Counted from the stretch's first letter, positions 1 to 9,438 are shown. The stretch is DNA of 64,000 bases from UBA1858 sp045105615 (GCA_045105615.1 JBGCDS010000026.1:72581-136580); one strand, 5' to 3'. The notes: generated by a model from the sequence alone, not told the origin. Translations and numbers: made by a program.

Positions 1-766
1 CTGCATTATCCGATGCACTTTTCATAGCGATCATTCTTGCCGCCATTTCACATGCGACATTTTCAACTACACCGCGGTACACAATTGATTCAACATATCT
101 AACTAATAGTGAATCTAATACTTCTTTTGCATCAGGCTCATAAATATAATCCCAATGATGTTTTCTAACTTCTTCTTCGTCACTCGGAAGTGGTAATAGT
201 GTGGATACTTCTGGCGCTTGCGTCATAGTATTCACGAATTCATTCTCTACTAAATGTAGACGATCAATGTTGCCTTCTGAGTATGCATCTAGCATTACTT
301 TTACAGGACCAATGATTTCATTCATGTGAATGTTGTCACCTAAGCCACTTGCATGAGATACCACGTTCAGGCCAGATAGACGTCTAAAAAATGCCATACC
401 TTTTGAGCCGATAATACTTAAATCTACTTCAACACCTTGATCTTGGTATTCTTTTATCTGACGCAATGCACTTTTAAATACGTTGACGTTCAAGCCACCG
501 CATAGACCACGGTCGGTAGAAATAATAATGAACCCAGCACGCTTAACTTCTGAACGAGCACTCATATATGGATGCTTATACTCAGAATGTGCAGCAGCAA
601 GATGGTTAATTACCTGCTTAATTTTAATCGCATATGGACGTGTTGCATTCATGCGGTCCTGTGCTTTACGCATTTTACTCGCAGCAACCATTTCCATTGC
701 TTTAGTGATCTTCTGAGTATTTTTAATACTCGAGATCTGGGTACGTATTTGTTTAGCGCCTGACAT
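1..766 (-). CDS. atpG: ATP synthase F1 subunit gamma (C-terminus off window)
   Basis: Central rotor stalk of F1Fo ATP synthase, which couples proton flow through Fo to catalysis in the alpha3beta3 head on the cytoplasmic face of the membrane. The ATG at 764-766 opens a frame that begins MSGAKQIRTQISSIKNTQKI, the conserved gamma N-terminus, followed by KAMEMVAASKMRKAQ and the STDRGLCGGLN motif. 255 codons are visible; the family is about 285-290 residues, so roughly the last 30 lie beyond the left edge. The start is 5 bp downstream of the atpA stop, as expected in an atpIBEFHAGDC operon. Identification is secure. Confidence 0.97.
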   Translation of the reverse strand, partial: MSGAKQIRTQISSIKNTQKITKAMEMVAASKMRKAQDRMNATRPYAIKIKQVINHLAAAHSEYKHPYMSARSEVKRAGFIIISTDRGLCGGLNVNVFKSALRQIKEYQDQGVEVDLSIIGSKGMAFFRRLSGLNVVSHASGLGDNIHMNEIIGPVKVMLDAYSEGNIDRLHLVENEFVNTMTQAPEVSTLLPLPSDEEEVRKHHWDYIYEPDAKEVLDSLLVRYVESIVYRGVVENVACEMAARMIAMKSASDNA

Positions 767-771
767 CGGTC

Positions 772-2313
772 TTACCAAACACCATTAGCTTTAAACGCTT
801 CAACAGCTTTCTTAATAGCTGCTTCAATATCGTCGTTATAATCGCCAGTTTCGTTTATTTGATCGAGAAGGTCTTTATTGTTTGAACGCAAGTAGTCATG
901 CATTGCTGCTTCAAAGGCTACTACTTTATTCTTATCCACATCATCGATATAACCCTTATCAACTGCATAAAGAGATATCGCCATCTCACCCACTGTTAAT
1001 GGAGAGTATTGTGGTTGTTTCATTAATTCCATGACACGCTCACCACGCTCTAACTGCTTACGAGTTTGCTCATCTAGATCTGATGCAAACTGTGAGAATG
1101 CTGCTAATTCACGATACTGTGCTAGTGCTAAACGAACACCACCACCAAGCTTTTTAACAATCTTGGTTTGTGCTGCACCACCTACACGAGATACTGATAG
1201 ACCCGCGTTAATCGCTGGACGGAAACCGGAGTTAAATAAATCTGATTCCAAAAAGATCTGACCATCAGTAATTGAAATTACGTTAGTTGGCACGAATGCA
1301 GATACGTCACCTGCCTGTGTTTCAATAATTGGTAACGCTGTTAAAGAACCTGTTTTACCCTTGACTGCACCATTGGTAAAAGCTTCAACATATTCTTCGT
1401 TGACACGTGATGCACGCTCTAATAAACGTGAGTGTAAGTAGAAAACATCACCAGGATATGCTTCACGACCTGGTGGTCTACGTAGTAATAGTGATACCTG
1501 TCTATATGCTACCGCTTGCTTAGATAAATCATCATAAATAATTAATGCATCTTCGCCACGATCTCGGAAGTACTCACCCATTGTGCAACCTGAATAAGGC
1601 GCAATAAATTGCATCGCTGCTGATTCTGCCGCTGCTGCTGATACAATAATGGTGTGACCCATTGCATCATGCTCTTCTAATTTTCTTACCACGTTGGCAA
1701 CTGATGAGTTCTTTTGACCAATTGCTACGTAGATACATTTAACGCCAGTATTCTTTTGGTTAATGATGGCATCTAGTGCTACTGCTGTTTTACCAGTCTG
1801 ACGGTCACCAATAATTAACTCACGTTGTCCGCGACCAATTGGCACCATGGCATCAATTGACTTCAAGCCAGTTTGTACTGGTTGATCTACCGACTTACGT
1901 TCAATTACACCTGGTGCAATTTTTTCAATTGGCGCATTTTGTTTTGCTTCTATTGGACCTTTACCATCGATTGGCTCACCCAATGAATTCACAACACGAC
2001 CAAGTAATTCAGGGCCCGTTGGTACCTCTAAAATGTTACCGGTACATTTAACCTTGTCGCCTTCAGAAATCTGCTTATAGTCACCTAGTACAACTGCACC
2101 AACTGAGTCTCGCTCTAAGTTCAAAGCCATGCCAAAAATGTTGCCTGGAAATTCGATCATTTCTCCAGAAACCACATCGGCTAGACCATGAATTCGAACA
2201 ATACCGTCTGTTACTGCGACGACTGTTCCTTCTGTGCGCGCTTCAGACGCGGCTTCAAACTTATCAATACGTTGTTTGATTAAGCTTGTTATTTCTGTAG
2301 GGTTGAGTTGCAT
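772..2313 (-). CDS. atpA: ATP synthase F1 subunit alpha
   Basis: Non-catalytic nucleotide-binding subunit of the F1 head. The 513 residues match the usual length. Walker A GDRQTGKT lies at about residues 169-176, and the arginine-finger region VSRVGGAAQTK is present near residue 375. It is the sixth gene of the leftward atp operon, 37 bp after atpH and 5 bp before atpG. ATG start. There is no unusual feature, and the call is secure. Confidence 0.99.
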   Translation of the reverse strand: MQLNPTEITSLIKQRIDKFEAASEARTEGTVVAVTDGIVRIHGLADVVSGEMIEFPGNIFGMALNLERDSVGAVVLGDYKQISEGDKVKCTGNILEVPTGPELLGRVVNSLGEPIDGKGPIEAKQNAPIEKIAPGVIERKSVDQPVQTGLKSIDAMVPIGRGQRELIIGDRQTGKTAVALDAIINQKNTGVKCIYVAIGQKNSSVANVVRKLEEHDAMGHTIIVSAAAAESAAMQFIAPYSGCTMGEYFRDRGEDALIIYDDLSKQAVAYRQVSLLLRRPPGREAYPGDVFYLHSRLLERASRVNEEYVEAFTNGAVKGKTGSLTALPIIETQAGDVSAFVPTNVISITDGQIFLESDLFNSGFRPAINAGLSVSRVGGAAQTKIVKKLGGGVRLALAQYRELAAFSQFASDLDEQTRKQLERGERVMELMKQPQYSPLTVGEMAISLYAVDKGYIDDVDKNKVVAFEAAMHDYLRSNNKDLLDQINETGDYNDDIEAAIKKAVEAFKANGVW

Positions 2314-2350
2314 ATGAATTCCTCTTGAACTCTATAATTTAATCTAAATT

Positions 2351-2887
2351 CTATTTGGTAAGCGTGTTCGACAGCTTTTCTAAGCGTCCGCGTACTGAAC
2401 CATCGATGACCATGTCACCGGCTCTAATGATTGCACCACCTATTAATGTTTCATCAATACTCGTGGTGATGGATATTTTTTTACCAAGTCGCTTTGCTAA
2501 TGATGCAGATATTGCTTGTACCTGTTGCTCGCTTACTTCAAGCGCACTAATTAACTCTGCATCGACAGTGCCTTCAGCTTCTGTTTGATAGTGGTGATAC
2601 AAAACAGCAATATCTGGCAGTAAAGAAATACGATCATTTTCTGCTAATAATTTAACAAAGTTTTTCCCGTGCTCGTCTACCTTGTCCGCACATACTTCAT
2701 TAAACAAATCTGCTGCCTGCTGCCTATTTAAACTTGGCTGATCTAATGCTGCTTTCATAGTTGCATCATCAGCAACTGCTCCACAGAACGCTAACATGCT
2801 AGCCCACTGATCAGTGACACCATTCGCTGCTGCATAATCAAACGCTGCTCGTGCATAAGGGCGTGCTGCTGTCGTTAATTCTGACAC
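2351..2887 (-). CDS. atpH: ATP synthase F1 subunit delta
   Basis: Peripheral stalk subunit that joins the b dimer to the top of the alpha3beta3 head (the OSCP homologue). It has 178 residues, the normal length. The N-terminal helical part includes TAARPYARAAFDYA, and the C-terminal part carries the typical ending IDETLIGGAIIRAGDMVIDGS. The start is GTG at 2885-2887, with AAGGAA about 7 nt upstream; that SD overlaps the atpF stop codon, which suggests translational coupling. An out-of-frame ATG overlaps the GTG and is not used. Confidence 0.97.
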   Translation of the reverse strand: MSELTTAARPYARAAFDYAAANGVTDQWASMLAFCGAVADDATMKAALDQPSLNRQQAADLFNEVCADKVDEHGKNFVKLLAENDRISLLPDIAVLYHHYQTEAEGTVDAELISALEVSEQQVQAISASLAKRLGKKISITTSIDETLIGGAIIRAGDMVIDGSVRGRLEKLSNTLTK

Positions 2888-2896
2888 ATCAGTTCC

Positions 2897-3367
2897 TTAT
2901 ATTTGCGCAGCTAGTTCATCAAGCACGGCTCTATGAGCATCGGCATTGATTTCTTTATTTAACACTCTTTCAGCACCAGACACTGCTAATACAGATACCT
3001 GTGTACGCAACTGTTCTTTTGCTTTATTGATTTCTTTCTCAATATCAGAATGCGCTGCTGACTTAATTCGATCGCCTTCTTGTACAGCCGTGCCTTTAGC
3101 TTCTTCAACAATTTCGTTTGCACGTTTCTGAGCTTGGTTAATAATCTCAGATGCTTGTTGTTTTGCTTCTGTTAACTGTACTTGAACTTGTTCTTGAGCT
3201 AGCTCTTGAGACTGCATGCCTCTTTCTGCTGCTTCTAAGCCTTCCGCAATTTTCTTTTTGCGTTCAGCCATTGCTCCCGTGATCGGGGGCCAGACAAATT
3301 TCATGCAAAACCATACAAAAAACAGGAATGCAATTGATTGCCCTATTAGGGTGGCATTAATGTTCAC
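2897..3367 (-). CDS. atpF: ATP synthase Fo subunit b
   Basis: Membrane-anchored peripheral stalk subunit. It has 156 residues, the gammaproteobacterial norm, with one N-terminal membrane helix (about residues 5-25) followed by a long charged coiled coil rich in Ala, Glu, Lys and Gln. The start is GTG at 3365-3367 and gives MNINATLIGQ, the conserved N-terminus, so the GTG is trusted. The gene lies between atpE and atpH in the operon. A 7-bp hairpin sits just upstream of its SD (see 3377-3398). Confidence 0.97.
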   Translation of the reverse strand: MNINATLIGQSIAFLFFVWFCMKFVWPPITGAMAERKKKIAEGLEAAERGMQSQELAQEQVQVQLTEAKQQASEIINQAQKRANEIVEEAKGTAVQEGDRIKSAAHSDIEKEINKAKEQLRTQVSVLAVSGAERVLNKEINADAHRAVLDELAAQI

Positions 3368-3376
3368 CTTAGCACC

Positions 3377-3398
3377 TCATTTAAATATAAATAAATGA
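3377..3398 (-). other. small stem-loop between atpE and atpF
   Basis: Perfect 7-bp inverted repeat (TCATTTA / TAAATGA, 8-nt A/T loop) in the 46-bp atpE-atpF gap, immediately before the atpF SD (GAGGTG). No T-run follows, so it is not an intrinsic terminator. The atpE message is made in excess over its neighbours in other bacteria, and a processing or translation-modulating hairpin here would fit. That role is inference, and the stem is AT-rich and weak. Confidence 0.35.
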
Positions 3399-3413
3399 TC
3401 TTAAACCTTAGCC

Positions 3414-3647
3414 TTACAGAGCAAAGATCATGTAGAACGCGATACCTACTGCAATCATAGGAACGGCATCCACTAGGCCAAGTACAATAAACATTTGTGT
3501 ACGTAACATTGGGATTAATTCAGGCTGGCGTGCAATACCTTCCATGTATTTACCACCTAAGTTACCAATACCGATAGCTGCACCTAATGCGCCTAAGCCC
3601 ATTAATACTCCGCCTGCTAAGAAAACAACTGCTTGTGCTAATTCCAT
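3414..3647 (-). CDS. atpE: ATP synthase Fo subunit c
   Basis: Proteolipid ring subunit that carries protons across the membrane. It is 77 residues, with two hydrophobic hairpin helices joined by the polar loop ARQPE (residues 39-43). The ion-carrying carboxylate is Asp60 in IVLGLVDAVPMI. The sodium-binding signature (Gln, Glu and Ser/Thr in the helices) is not seen, so the enzyme is predicted to be H+-driven. ATG start with CGGAG about 6 nt upstream. 62 bp separate it from atpB. Confidence 0.98.
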   Translation of the reverse strand: MELAQAVVFLAGGVLMGLGALGAAIGIGNLGGKYMEGIARQPELIPMLRTQMFIVLGLVDAVPMIAVGIAFYMIFAL

Positions 3648-3709
3648 AACGTCTCCGCTCTACTATGTTGATGTTTTAATTAAGATTCAATTCGTGTGAT
3701 TTTGTTTGT

Positions 3710-4567
3710 CTAGTGTTTCTCATGCGCCATATTTAAATAGACGATAGTTAACACCATAAATATGAATGCCTGTAGTACTACTACTAATATATGGAAAATT
3801 GCCCATGCTAATTGCAGCAGGCCACCTGAAGCTGCAGCAATTACGCCACCTCCATACATCAATGCGATCAATATAAATATCATCTCACCGGCATATAAGT
3901 TTCCAAATAATCGCAGTCCTAGTGATACTGGTTTTGCGAGTAGTGCTACACCTTCCAAAAATAAGTTGATTGGCATCAAAATAATATTGAAAGGGAATTT
4001 TGCGCTGAAAGGTTGTAGCGTTAACTCACCGACAAACCCGCCGACGCCTTTCATTTTAATACTATAAAAGAGCACTAAGAAAAATACTGTTAGTGACATT
4101 CCCATGGTTGCGTTAGGGTCAGTCGTCGGAACCACTTTCATAAAGTGTATGCCAAACATTGTTGCTAGATGAGGAATCCAGTCAACCGGAACTAAATCCA
4201 TTAAGTTCATTGCCAACACCCAGATAAATATTGTCAGCGCCATAGGTGCGACTATCGGGGTATTACCGTGGAATGTGCTTTTAACATTGTCATCGACAAA
4301 ATCGATAACCCACTCAGCGAAATTCACCAAACCATTTGGTGTACCTGCGGTGGCTGATTTTGCAGCTCTTGCGAATATAAACATCAACAACCCGCCCAGG
4401 AATACTGACCAGAACATGGTGTCTACGTTAATTGCCCAAAACCCCATTTCAGAAGCTTCTGCAGCACTATGCGCAAAACCCCAGTGGCCATCCGCATGTT
4501 GGCCATAGGTAAGGTTAGTTAAGTGATGCTTAATATATCCAGAAGCGGTCAGCTCTTCGCTTGCCAT
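3710..4567 (-). CDS. atpB: ATP synthase Fo subunit a
   Basis: Stator channel subunit that forms the two half-channels against the c ring. 285 residues with five to six membrane helices. The essential arginine is R219 in LGLRLFGNLYAGEMI. The His/Glu-rich N-terminal segment (about residues 14-40) is a usual, variable periplasmic extension. The gene lies 15 bp downstream of atpI and 62 bp upstream of atpE. Confidence 0.98.
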   Translation of the reverse strand: MASEELTASGYIKHHLTNLTYGQHADGHWGFAHSAAEASEMGFWAINVDTMFWSVFLGGLLMFIFARAAKSATAGTPNGLVNFAEWVIDFVDDNVKSTFHGNTPIVAPMALTIFIWVLAMNLMDLVPVDWIPHLATMFGIHFMKVVPTTDPNATMGMSLTVFFLVLFYSIKMKGVGGFVGELTLQPFSAKFPFNIILMPINLFLEGVALLAKPVSLGLRLFGNLYAGEMIFILIALMYGGGVIAAASGGLLQLAWAIFHILVVVLQAFIFMVLTIVYLNMAHEKH

Positions 4568-4582
4568 TTCTATAAATCCCTA

Positions 4583-4954
4583 TTATTTGTTTAATGCCGA
4601 CATAACCACTGGAGTTAACCAGTGCGTCAGTTGCGCAAACCCAAATCCAGCCAGTAGCGCCACCGGATGAATCCATTCTTGTGTTGCAAATACACCAGCA
4701 AAAAGTGCGGCTGTAATGACAATCTTGCCAATTTCTGCGGCGTACATATTATTTTTCAGCTGATACACATCAGCCGTTCGTTTACCTGTCAATTTGCGGG
4801 CCAAATAAAAATTTGGGACCACACAGATAAATCCACCGAGCAATGCAGAAAGTGCGACTAGCTTGCCTTGATATAGCAGGCAAACGGCTATCACACAGCT
4901 CATAACTACCTGAGCTATCAATATACTATTCACCGGCGATTGCTTATTAGCCAA
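4583..4954 (-). CDS. atpI: ATP synthase assembly protein I
   Basis: First gene of the atp operon, a 123-residue membrane protein with four predicted helices (about 10-30, 33-52, 70-90 and 96-115). AtpI is known as a non-essential factor that helps c-ring assembly. The frame starts at TTG (4952-4954) with only a weak AGG upstream; an in-frame GTG six codons later is the alternative. Low sequence conservation is typical of the family, so the call rests on position plus topology. Confidence 0.9.
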   Translation of the reverse strand: MANKQSPVNSILIAQVVMSCVIAVCLLYQGKLVALSALLGGFICVVPNFYLARKLTGKRTADVYQLKNNMYAAEIGKIVITAALFAGVFATQEWIHPVALLAGFGFAQLTHWLTPVVMSALNK

Positions 4955-5075
4955 GTTTTTTCAACCTATTCAGGCATTTGCCAAGTAAAGTTGATACTTT
5001 CATTCGCTTGAATTTGTTGATTTAAATTAAGGATATACACCCTTAAGCTACAAACGAATCTTGCTCGCGGCGCGG

Positions 5076-5104
5076 AGTATAAGCGTTGGCGAATAAAATC
5101 TCAA
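5076..5104 (-). promoter_or_regulatory. sigma70-type promoter of the atp operon
   Basis: Reading leftward, TTGAGA (5099-5104) and TATACT (5076-5081) are separated by exactly 17 bp, matching the sigma70 consensus at 5/6 and 5/6 positions. The site sits about 120 bp upstream of the atpI start in the 210-bp parB-atpI gap. A perfect 13-bp odd palindrome (TCAATA A TATTGA, 5115-5127) lies just upstream of the -35 and could bind a regulator; that is only a suggestion. The rest of the gap holds nothing I recognise. Confidence 0.7.
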
Positions 5105-5164
5105 CATGCGCACATCAATAATATTGACCCGGTTGATTTGTACACTACCGGCATAGTGGTGTAA

Positions 5165-6055
5165 TTAAATTTGCGCACCAATTTTGCGCAAAATACCGTC
5201 TAGTTCATCCAAGTCATTGTATTGAATTTCAATTTTACCTTTCTTTGAACTAGCGCTTTGCTTAATCACCACCGCGGCGCCTAGCGTGTCGGCAATAACA
5301 TTTTCTAAATTCTGAATATTAGGGTCTTTATTAGATGATTTTGCAGATTTTTTATCACCACTAATAAGCTTTCTGATTGCCTGCTCGGCCTGTCGTACCG
5401 TTAAATTTTTGGCGACTATGGTTAACGCCATTTGATTCTGCAGATTTGCAGGTAAAGAAAGCAAAGCTCTTGCGTGACCCATGGTTAATTTATTCTGCTT
5501 CATGAGTTCACGTACCTCATTAGGCAACTCAAGCAATCGCAACATATTACTGACGGTAGCACGTGCTTTACCTAGTACATCAGCCACCTCTTGGTGTGTC
5601 CAATCAAATTGTTTCGTTAAATTAGACACCGCAACGGCTTCTTCAATGGGGTTCAGATCTTCCCGTTGAAGGTTTTCAATTAATGCCATTGCTGCTGCAG
5701 ATTCGTCATTTACTTCTTTAATGACGGCTGGAATATCACTTAGCCCAGCTTTTTGTGCTGCACGCCATCGACGTTCTCCCGCGATCAATTCATAGCGGTT
5801 TGCTATCTTGCGTACGACAATTGGCTGGATCAGTCCCTGACTACGAATCGAATCTGCTAGTTCTGTTAAGCCCTCTTCGGTCATTGTTTGACGCGGCTGA
5901 TAGGGACTACGGTCAACTAAATCGATAGGGATATAATCTAATCCAGAAGCAGCTGGTACTTCGTCAGACTTTTCAGGGACGGTCTTAGCTGGAGTAGACA
6001 GTAAAATATCAATGCCTAAATTACCCAAGCCTTTACGTTTTTTCTCACCACCCAT
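5165..6055 (-). CDS. parB: chromosome-partitioning protein ParB (CTPase clamp)
   Basis: Binds parS, loads as a sliding CTP-dependent clamp near oriC and works with ParA in chromosome segregation. 296 residues. The segment DRSPYQPRQ lies at about 48-56, the CTP-binding motif GERRWR at 93-98, ENLQRE at 127-132, the helix-turn-helix at about 152-173 and a C-terminal dimerisation domain at about 240-296. The ATG at 6053-6055 is 2 bp downstream of the parA stop, so the two are co-transcribed. Candidate target sites are at 16471 and 17086. Confidence 0.97.
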   Translation of the reverse strand: MGGEKKRKGLGNLGIDILLSTPAKTVPEKSDEVPAASGLDYIPIDLVDRSPYQPRQTMTEEGLTELADSIRSQGLIQPIVVRKIANRYELIAGERRWRAAQKAGLSDIPAVIKEVNDESAAAMALIENLQREDLNPIEEAVAVSNLTKQFDWTHQEVADVLGKARATVSNMLRLLELPNEVRELMKQNKLTMGHARALLSLPANLQNQMALTIVAKNLTVRQAEQAIRKLISGDKKSAKSSNKDPNIQNLENVIADTLGAAVVIKQSASSKKGKIEIQYNDLDELDGILRKIGAQI

Positions 6056-6057
6056 AT

Positions 6058-6846
6058 TTATGATGCCCTCGGCTGCGATGCTGCTTCTTCACGCCTTAGC
6101 ATTTCACCTGCTAAGGCAATATATGCTCGCGAACCTCGCGAACCTTTGTCATAACGAATGACTGGTAGTCCATGACTTGGCGCTTCTGCTAGCGTGACAT
6201 TTCTAGGAATAATTGTGCGATATACGTTATCGCCAAAGTGCGTGGTCAATTGTGATGAAACATCATTAGCCAAATTATTTCGAGGATCAAACATAGTCCT
6301 CAAAACCCCCTCTACTTGTAATTCTGGATTGGCACTTTGGCGCACTCTCTCAATGGTGCCAAGTAATGCGGATAATCCCTCTAATGCATAGTATTCACAT
6401 TGAGTAGGGATAATGACGCTTTGCGCTGCCACTAAGCCATTCACCGTTAGCATATTCAGTGATGGAGGACTATCTATTAAAATATAGTCATATTTATCAT
6501 CAACGTCTTCAAGCGCACGACGTAATTTAAACTCTCTGCCACGTGCTTCTAATAATCCCACTTCAGCACTGGTCAATTGCTCATTCGAAGGTAATAAATC
6601 GAAACCTGCAGATTCGCTAGTAACGATACACTCATGAATCGAATGTTGTTCTAATAAGACATGGGCAACTGATATCTCTACAGTTCGCTTATCAATTCCA
6701 GAACCCATTGTTGCATTGCCCTGAGGGTCAAGATCTACTAACAGTACTCTTCTTTTTGCTGCTGCCAGTGACGCTGCCAAATTAACTGTAGTGGTCGTTT
6801 TACCCACTCCACCTTTTTGATTAGTAATTGCAATAACTCTGGCCAT
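6058..6846 (-). CDS. parA: chromosome-partitioning ATPase ParA (Soj)
   Basis: Deviant Walker-A ATPase that forms nucleoid-bound gradients moved by ParB. 262 residues. Deviant Walker A KGGVGKTT is at 11-18, switch I DLDPQGNAT near 38-46 and Walker B ILIDSPPSL near 122-130. The gene lies between rsmG (5 bp upstream) and parB (2 bp downstream), the standard oriC-proximal order. This is the chromosomal type, without the N-terminal DNA-binding extension of plasmid ParA/SopA. Confidence 0.97.
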   Translation of the reverse strand: MARVIAITNQKGGVGKTTTTVNLAASLAAAKRRVLLVDLDPQGNATMGSGIDKRTVEISVAHVLLEQHSIHECIVTSESAGFDLLPSNEQLTSAEVGLLEARGREFKLRRALEDVDDKYDYILIDSPPSLNMLTVNGLVAAQSVIIPTQCEYYALEGLSALLGTIERVRQSANPELQVEGVLRTMFDPRNNLANDVSSQLTTHFGDNVYRTIIPRNVTLAEAPSHGLPVIRYDKGSRGSRAYIALAGEMLRREEAASQPRAS

Positions 6847-6851
6847 ATTAA

Positions 6852-7469
6852 CTAAGCTCGATTTGCAATTAGAAAGTGACGTTGTGAATCTAAACCAGGA
6901 ATAGTCACTGAATTCACTTCAACATCGATGACACCCTTCACCACGGGCAACTCATCAGGTCTAGTACCTAACATAAGTTGTACCTGCCCCGGAGAAGCAC
7001 ATACTGCACATAGCATGTGTAAAGCCTTATCCACAGGCGCAAAAGCACGTGCGAGCACCATTTTTGGGGCTACACTAGGCTGATAGTTTTCTACACGAGT
7101 TTGCACAATTTCAACATTAGTTAATTTAAGGTCCATGACCACCTGGCGCATGAATCTGGCTTTTTTGCCATTTGAATCAAGAAGGGTGAATGATATGTCA
7201 GGTAGACAAATAGCTAAAGGAATACCTGGTAGGCCCGCGCCACTTCCAACATCTAACACTGGCGAATCTTTAATATTATGAACGATAGAAATACTATCAA
7301 GCAGATGTTTTTTTACCAGCTCATCAGCATTTGAGGTACCCACCAGATTATAAGCCTTGTTCCATTTCTGGATCATCGTAAGATAAGCCAATAACAAATC
7401 AAATTGACTTTCGGTGAGTGCCACAACTAGCTTCTTAGCGCCCTCTTCCAGGCGAGTACGAGTATCCAT
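6852..7469 (-). CDS. rsmG: 16S rRNA (guanine527-N7)-methyltransferase
   Basis: SAM-dependent methylation of G527 in the 530 loop of 16S rRNA; loss gives low-level streptomycin resistance in other bacteria. 205 residues, normal length. The SAM-binding motif VLDVGSGAGLPGIPLAI is at about 76-92, and VLARAF near 137 is also typical. The gene follows mnmG (gidA) and precedes parA, matching its old name gidB. ATG start. Confidence 0.96.
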   Translation of the reverse strand: MDTRTRLEEGAKKLVVALTESQFDLLLAYLTMIQKWNKAYNLVGTSNADELVKKHLLDSISIVHNIKDSPVLDVGSGAGLPGIPLAICLPDISFTLLDSNGKKARFMRQVVMDLKLTNVEIVQTRVENYQPSVAPKMVLARAFAPVDKALHMLCAVCASPGQVQLMLGTRPDELPVVKGVIDVEVNSVTIPGLDSQRHFLIANRA

Positions 7470-7521
7470 AGGCTAGCTGTTTCTTGTCGGCTATATTAAT
7501 TCGCAGCAAACAAAAGATAGC

Positions 7522-9438
7522 CTAACCATCCTGTGCCGCCTGTGTTTTATCACTGTATTCATTTACCAACACTTGGTTACGTGCTTTTAAGTGCACTAAC
7601 AATAACGATACCGTGGCTGGCGTTACTCCAGAAATCCTAGAGGCCTGGCTGACTGTTTTAGGTTTTATGCTAGTAAGGTTTTGTAACGCTTCGTTAGATA
7701 GCCCTTTAACCAAATTATAATTAAACCCTTCTGGTATTTTTGTATCTTCAAGGCGTTTAGATTTTTCAATCTCGTCAGTTTGACGCTGCATATATCCGGC
7801 ATATTTTGCTTGAATATTTATCTGTTCAATGACTTCTTCATCTTCTAGATAAGGTTGGTATTTAGTGAGCTCTCTAAATGAATCATAAGACACTTCTGGT
7901 CGGCGTAATAAGTTCGCCATGCTGTATTCACGTTCTATATTACTGCCAAACAAACGTTTACCCTGATCAGCACTAAAATGATTAGGCTGAACAAAAGTTT
8001 TTTCTAGTCTCGCTTGTTCTTTTTCTATAGTTTCTTTTTTCCAACAAAAACGTGCCCATCTTGCTTCATCAATTAAACCTAAATCATTAGCTATAGAGGT
8101 TAATCGAAGATCAGCATTATCCTCGCGTAAAATTAATCGGTACTCTGCTCGGCTAGTAAACATGCGGTAAGGCTCTTGAGTACCACGCGTGACTAAGTCA
8201 TCTATCATGACGCCTATGTACGCTTGATCTCGGCGCAATATAATAGCTTGTTCATTTTGCACCGAACGTGCGGCATTTATGCCAGCCATTAGGCCCTGTG
8301 CTGCCGCTTCTTCATAACCCGTTGTTCCGTTAATCTGTCCAGCAAAATATAGACCCGCTAACGACTTTGTTTCTAAGCTTGGTTGTAATCCTGTGGGATT
8401 AAAAAAGTCATACTCAATCGCGTAACCTGGACGGGTAATATGACTGTTTTCCAAACCAGGAATTGTGTGCACCATTTCAAGTTGTACCTCATAAGGCAGG
8501 CTTGTTGAAATACCATTTGGGTATACCTCATGAGTATGCAAACCTTCAGGTTCAATAAACACTTGGTGGCGGTCACGATCTGCAAAACGCGTAACTTTAT
8601 CCTCTATAGAAGGACAGTAACGCGGACCAACGCCTTTTATTGCACCACTGTACATTGGCGACTCATGCATAGAGTCACGAATAACTTGATGGCTTTGTTC
8701 GTTGGTATAAGTGATGTGGCAATTAACCTGTTGGGGATGCTGTTCACGCGAGCCCATAAATGAAAACACCGGCAATGGTTGATCACCTGGTTGTACTTCC
8801 ATTTTTGAATAATCAATTGTCTTTCCATCTATACGCGGAGGGGTGCCTGTTTTTAAACGATCAACGTCTAGAGGCTGTTCACGTAGTCGGTCTGCAAGTC
8901 TGACAGAAGCTGAATCTCCTGCTCTACCTGCTTGATAGGTCTGTGGCCCTACAAATATTTTCCCACCCAGAAAAGTCCCTACCGTGAGTATTACAGCAGA
9001 GGATTTAAAACATAGTCCCATACGAGTGACAACACCACAGACACGACCCTGCTCAACGATCAGATCATCTACTTCTTGCTGGAAAATAGATAAGTTGGCT
9101 TGGTTCTCAACAATTGACCGAATTGCTTGGCGGTATAAAGCACGGTCTGTCTGTGCACGTGTAGCGCGAACAGCTGGGCCTTTGCGTTGGTTTAGTACTC
9201 GGAATTGAATACCCGCTAAATCCGCCGCCGTGGCCATTACACCACCCATAGCATCAATTTCACGAACTAGATGGCTCTTCCCAATACCACCAATGGCTGG
9301 GTTACAGCTCATTTGACCAATCGTTTCAATATTTTGGGTCAGCAGAAGCGTGCGCGCACCCATCCTGGCCGATGCCAATGCGGCCTCGGTTCCAGCGTGT
9401 CCACCCCCGACAACGATTACTTCAAATTCGTGCTGCAT
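7522..9438 (-). CDS. mnmG: tRNA uridine-34 carboxymethylaminomethyl synthase subunit MnmG
   Basis: FAD-dependent partner of MnmE in making cmnm5U34 of tRNAs that read two-fold degenerate codons. 638 residues. The N-terminal FAD-binding motif VVGGGHAGTEAALASARMG is at about 9-27. The conserved CNPAIGGIGK segment (about 45-54) and the MIDDLVTRGTQEPYRMFTSR block (about 413-432) are both present. It is transcribed after mnmE with a 58-bp gap and before rsmG. ATG start. Confidence 0.98.
   Translation of the reverse strand: MQHEFEVIVVGGGHAGTEAALASARMGARTLLLTQNIETIGQMSCNPAIGGIGKSHLVREIDAMGGVMATAADLAGIQFRVLNQRKGPAVRATRAQTDRALYRQAIRSIVENQANLSIFQQEVDDLIVEQGRVCGVVTRMGLCFKSSAVILTVGTFLGGKIFVGPQTYQAGRAGDSASVRLADRLREQPLDVDRLKTGTPPRIDGKTIDYSKMEVQPGDQPLPVFSFMGSREQHPQQVNCHITYTNEQSHQVIRDSMHESPMYSGAIKGVGPRYCPSIEDKVTRFADRDRHQVFIEPEGLHTHEVYPNGISTSLPYEVQLEMVHTIPGLENSHITRPGYAIEYDFFNPTGLQPSLETKSLAGLYFAGQINGTTGYEEAAAQGLMAGINAARSVQNEQAIILRRDQAYIGVMIDDLVTRGTQEPYRMFTSRAEYRLILREDNADLRLTSIANDLGLIDEARWARFCWKKETIEKEQARLEKTFVQPNHFSADQGKRLFGSNIEREYSMANLLRRPEVSYDSFRELTKYQPYLEDEEVIEQINIQAKYAGYMQRQTDEIEKSKRLEDTKIPEGFNYNLVKGLSNEALQNLTSIKPKTVSQASRISGVTPATVSLLLVHLKARNQVLVNEYSDKTQAAQDG

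Noticed and set aside
932..940. Perfect TTATCCACA inside atpA; also at 7027-7035 (rsmG), 22693-22701 (DUF4197) and 55703-55711 (pip)
   Set aside because: Isolated single boxes inside or at the start of genes with no cluster or A/T unwinding region; expected by chance or as minor DnaA-binding sites.
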